Assembly: GCA_024516155.1 (NCBI GenBank)
Contig: JAJJXM010000090.1
Span: 62,001-126,000 of the forward strand
Source: Pyronema omphalodes
Lineage: Eukaryota > Ascomycota > Pezizomycetes > Pezizales > Pyronemataceae
Length of the DNA: 64,000 nucleotides
Direction of reading: 5' to 3'
Part shown: one piece after another, positions 61,099 through 64,000 of the stretch
How positions within the stretch are numbered: the first letter of the stretch is position 1
Layout of the letters: each line of letters starts with the position of its first letter
Position numbers and translations under genes: made by a program
Notes under the pieces: model-generated
What the model was told of the DNA's origin: nothing
Database searches by the model: none
Seen by the model: the letters and a program-made list of their open reading frames with translations, nothing else

Positions 61099-62380
61099 AT
61101 GGCGAAGCCTAATGAGGCAGCCCATCAACATCTCCCAATGGATTGATCGAGTAAGTTTCTCTATTTATTATTCTTTGATTAATACAATATTTGCAGTCAC
61201 TGTTTGCAATTGCAAGGGTGGTGTAATCATGGCTCACCTTCTGTGACTACGACTGGTGCTACACTTTGCGTTGGAATTGGATTCGACCATCAGAACCAAT
61301 ATGTGGTCACAGGCGGTCGGGATTTGGTCGTCTCCTGTCTCCTGAGATTGTTAGAAGACTGGAAACTTCATACTATTCTCGGAAGTGGCTGTTTTTTTTC
61401 TTAATACCTCGTGCGCGACTGTTGGTGTATGTTTACTAAGACTGACAGTAGATACCAATCCAGGAGAGTACATCGGAGAAAAAAACATCAACCGACCAAC
61501 GGTACAACCTCTTCGGAGATCAGTTTCCGATCAAGATTCTTCCTAGACAACATTGTTGAGACTGAAAGGTTCGACTGACTACATTTATCCAAACATGGAA
61601 ATCCATCTCACTCGAGAGCTCCCGGACCTTATTTCTCCAGTGTTGCTGCAGTCCACAATCACGGATTAATCGCGAATCAGTTTACTAATCTCCAGCGTGA
61701 CCTCGCAGTCCGTGCTTTTGCCTACATGACAGCCCCTGCCAACAACAGCCGAAGTGGTACAGATTTGCGGCGTCCTCGCGTTCTTGTATGGATGGGTGAA
61801 GCTGGAGTTGTATCTTGTCCCGGTACAATGGAGATTTGTGATAAGGATGTGGCGAGCGTTCCACTTGCACTGGAATCAACGAGGCTGATGTCAAGAAATT
61901 CGTGTCCAAGGAACTAAGCAAGAGATAATATCAGAGCAAGCGGGCCGCTGATAAGAGGTTGCTCAAGTTGGCTAACGCCACTGCCATCGCTTCTGATACT
62001 CCGGCTGCTCCGAGCACAACGAAGGATTCGCAATCATATGCCACGTGCTCTGCCCTCTCTCTCCTTCGTCGTCTCCTGAGTCCTCTGAATCCTTGCTTGT
62101 GGTTGGTGCCTTCGCAGGTTCGCCATCTCCGGATTCTTCTGCTGCCATCCCCGCTGTTACTTGCCCGGTTACTGGTAATTGGTTCGTTCCAGATGTTCAT
62201 CTTGCGAGGGCTTTTACAGGACTGGATGTACAACGTGAGTTCTATTCATACTTCTTGAGAATTTTCATGTAAAATGATACTAATATTAGCGGTTGAATAG
62301 ACCGGATTTCTGGATTATGACGACGTTGTGCTTGAGGAGACAAAGAATCGGAATACACAGACGGGCTCGGTATTCATGTG
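61099..62380 (+). pseudogene. decayed multi-exon gene of unknown family
   Basis: Protein-like segments occur in order but in changing frames. A start at 61099 (stop after 15 codons) or 61111 is followed by a GTAAGT donor near 61149. Then come SVTTTGATLCVGIGFDHQNQ near 61240, SVAAVHNHGLIANQFTNLQR near 61660, GINEADVKKFVSKELSKR near 61865, TCPVTGNWFVPDVHLARAFT near 62160, a GTGAGT donor near 62234, and a last piece TGFLDYDDVVLEETKNRN ending at TGA near 62380. The frames cannot be joined by normal introns without stops, so several indels are likely. I do not recognise the family. Upstream the LINE sits just before its TATA box. Confidence 0.35.
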
Positions 62381-63556
62381 ATGAACGGATGGGGTTTTCT
62401 TCGGGTTGATGTTTGTTGTGCGACTTCTTTGTACTGGCTCTTGACTTAGTTGAACATCTGAGTGTACTTTGAGTTTGTTACGAGTTTTTGGCGTTTTTTT
62501 TCTGTCACGTGTGCTTTGTGTATGCTCGTTTGTTTACGGAATGGAACAACTTGAGTTACGTAGTCAAATTTACCTATTGCAACCTGCTATGCCAGATTTA
62601 GTTGATAAGCCTGCCCAAAGAACTAATATGTACCCGCATATCGTGGATTCACTATCCACATGAAAATTGCATGCGGGTTTCTTCACCCAAGCCTCGTCTC
62701 CCATATTGGTTTCAAGGGATTAGTTCCGAGATCTTTTTCAGGCGTCAATTGATGAAGGTCCGCCAAGTCGCAGTTACATTGTTAAGATATATAGCGGATG
62801 CACACCGATAACCCTATCAACCCGACAACATAACTACTCAGGGTTCGTTCCGTACTACACAAGGCATCACTCGCATCTACGATGGTTTCATAGAGCGCGC
62901 ATTTCCGGCATTTTGATGATTTTAGGCGACACTAAATCACAACTAATTCTTGGGTGGCGCATAAATGGTGCGGCTATGTTATATTTCATGTTTTTGGTAG
63001 ATACCAGTTAATATCCCTTTCAGTTTCGTTTTATATTTCATACTGCTTTGATTTTTTGCTTGAAATTAGGTGTAATTTGATGCTGGGAAGTTTCAAGAAA
63101 AGACAATGGATCTATGTGTGGATCGGAATTCAGTTGGTTGCTATATTACATATCTTATCTACGTTATCGTTTAAGTATTCAGCAATCGTCGAGATCTTCC
63201 TTTCTCCACAACGGACAAGACCATAATTCAATTTACCTTCAACAAATACAAAGCTAATTTGGCTGTTGCTCAGAATGGAGAGACGTCATTATCAGAAGAC
63301 GTTTCTTGAGATCTATATATAAATACATCGTTCATAAATGCCAAGTCAATTGACACCTACTGATTGGCTCGGTGTCACAGAAAACCGTTTTCGGCCCCCG
63401 TCGGCGGCAATATGATGCATAGGAATGTGCTCTGCATATGGACCCGCAGTTTGAAACACATGGTGCACCATAATAAACGCATGCATATATGACTCCCTCC
63501 ACCCCGCTTTCGCCGTGAGTTCTGCAACATCTCCCCCGAGGACGAATCCACCTACA
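62381..63556. other. intergenic and 5' region of the CCCH gene
   Basis: No gene seen. A TATATATAAATA motif at 63314-63325 lies about 230 bp before the ATG at 63557 and is a plausible promoter element. Confidence 0.45.
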
Positions 63557-64000
63557 ATGGCCCCAAAACCTTGCGTATTCTTCCTACAAAACCGTTGCAC
63601 GAAGGGCTCAAGCTGCACATTTTCGCATGCTGGGAGTTGGCGGGCATCTGGTCAACCGCCTCCTCGGACGGAGGTCAACATCGTTCCCAGAAATAAGCCA
63701 CCTGAGAGGTTATTTGTGCCATGCAAGTTCTTTCAGAATGGATACTGCAGCAGAGGAACATCGTGTCTCTATGCGCATGTCGCCCCGATAGAGCAACCTA
63801 CTGCTTCGATTAATGCGCCGGACCGTGTGACAGAAGTTGAGCAGAAATCTGTGAGCATACTTTTACATTTTCTGTGACAGTCATTTACGTTCATATGATG
63901 CACGTACTGAAATCAATAGGATACCATTATAGCAAACAATATCAGAGTGCTTGGTGCAACGCTCTCTGTCACCTTCGGACAGGGTCTAGAGATCTCTAGC
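63557..64000 (+). CDS. CCCH zinc-finger protein, 5' part only
   Basis: Exon 1 is 63557..63850 (98 codons). An intron (GTGAGC ... CAATAG) ends at 63919, and exon 2 runs in frame off the window edge. Two C-x7-C-x5-C-x3-H fingers are visible: CVFFLQNRCTKGSSCTFSH near residues 6-24 and CKFFQNGYCSRGTSCLYAH near 57-75. CCCH fingers bind RNA or sit on ubiquitin-ligase and helicase proteins. Exon 2 (RVLGATLSVTFGQGLEI) reads like the start of a further folded part, so the full protein is probably large. In-frame Met-like starts upstream (from 63515) would add 14 residues. Met 63557 is the first ATG that leads straight into the finger. Family beyond CCCH is not identifiable here. Confidence 0.75.

Overview
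The window is nuclear DNA of a filamentous ascomycete (Pezizomycotina). The evidence is short GT-AG introns, a DASH-complex Dad1 gene, an RGG-rich QDE-2-type Argonaute, LaeA-like (TAM-domain) methyltransferases, a Tad1-type LINE and an intron-bearing tRNA-Ile. Protein similarities feel closest to Leotiomycetes, but that is a guess from family knowledge and not a measurement.

Layout. 0.8-1.1 kb: relic of a possible NLR/ankyrin-type N-terminal domain. 1.3-3.3 kb (-): DHX35-type DEAH RNA helicase. 3.4-10.6 kb: gene-poor, with a ~240-bp inverted repeat pair and an LTR-like block. 10.7-12.0 kb (-): two-exon conserved fungal protein of unknown function. 12.1-24.5 kb: gene-poor, with one decayed gene (~19.2-19.85 kb), a 100-bp hairpin-bearing tandem repeat and a tRNA-Ile(AAU). 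24.7-25.4 kb (+): three-exon secreted Cys-containing protein. 26.5 kb: 9-bp minisatellite. 27.4-29.4 kb: cystathionine beta-lyase and Dad1, divergent across 325 bp. 30.2-34.0 kb (-): five-exon Argonaute. 37-53.5 kb: three paralogous LaeA-like methyltransferases (-,-,+) with an alpha/beta hydrolase between the second and third. 54.8-60.9 kb: a 6.06-kb Tad1-type LINE bounded by an exact 14-bp target-site duplication. 61.1-62.4 kb: decayed gene. 63.6 kb to the end (+): start of a CCCH zinc-finger gene.

How the parts relate. The housekeeping core (DHX35, cystathionine beta-lyase, Dad1, Argonaute) is intact and compact. The methyltransferase region is accessory-like: three diverged paralogues with partly different introns lie in 16.5 kb of otherwise gene-poor DNA. 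The LINE is GC-rich and nearly open, so it looks recent and little touched by repeat-induced point mutation. Argonaute is the family that would act on such elements, but nothing here links the two directly. Exon boundaries were assigned by eye from splice signals, frame and paralogue or family agreement. All need transcript support.
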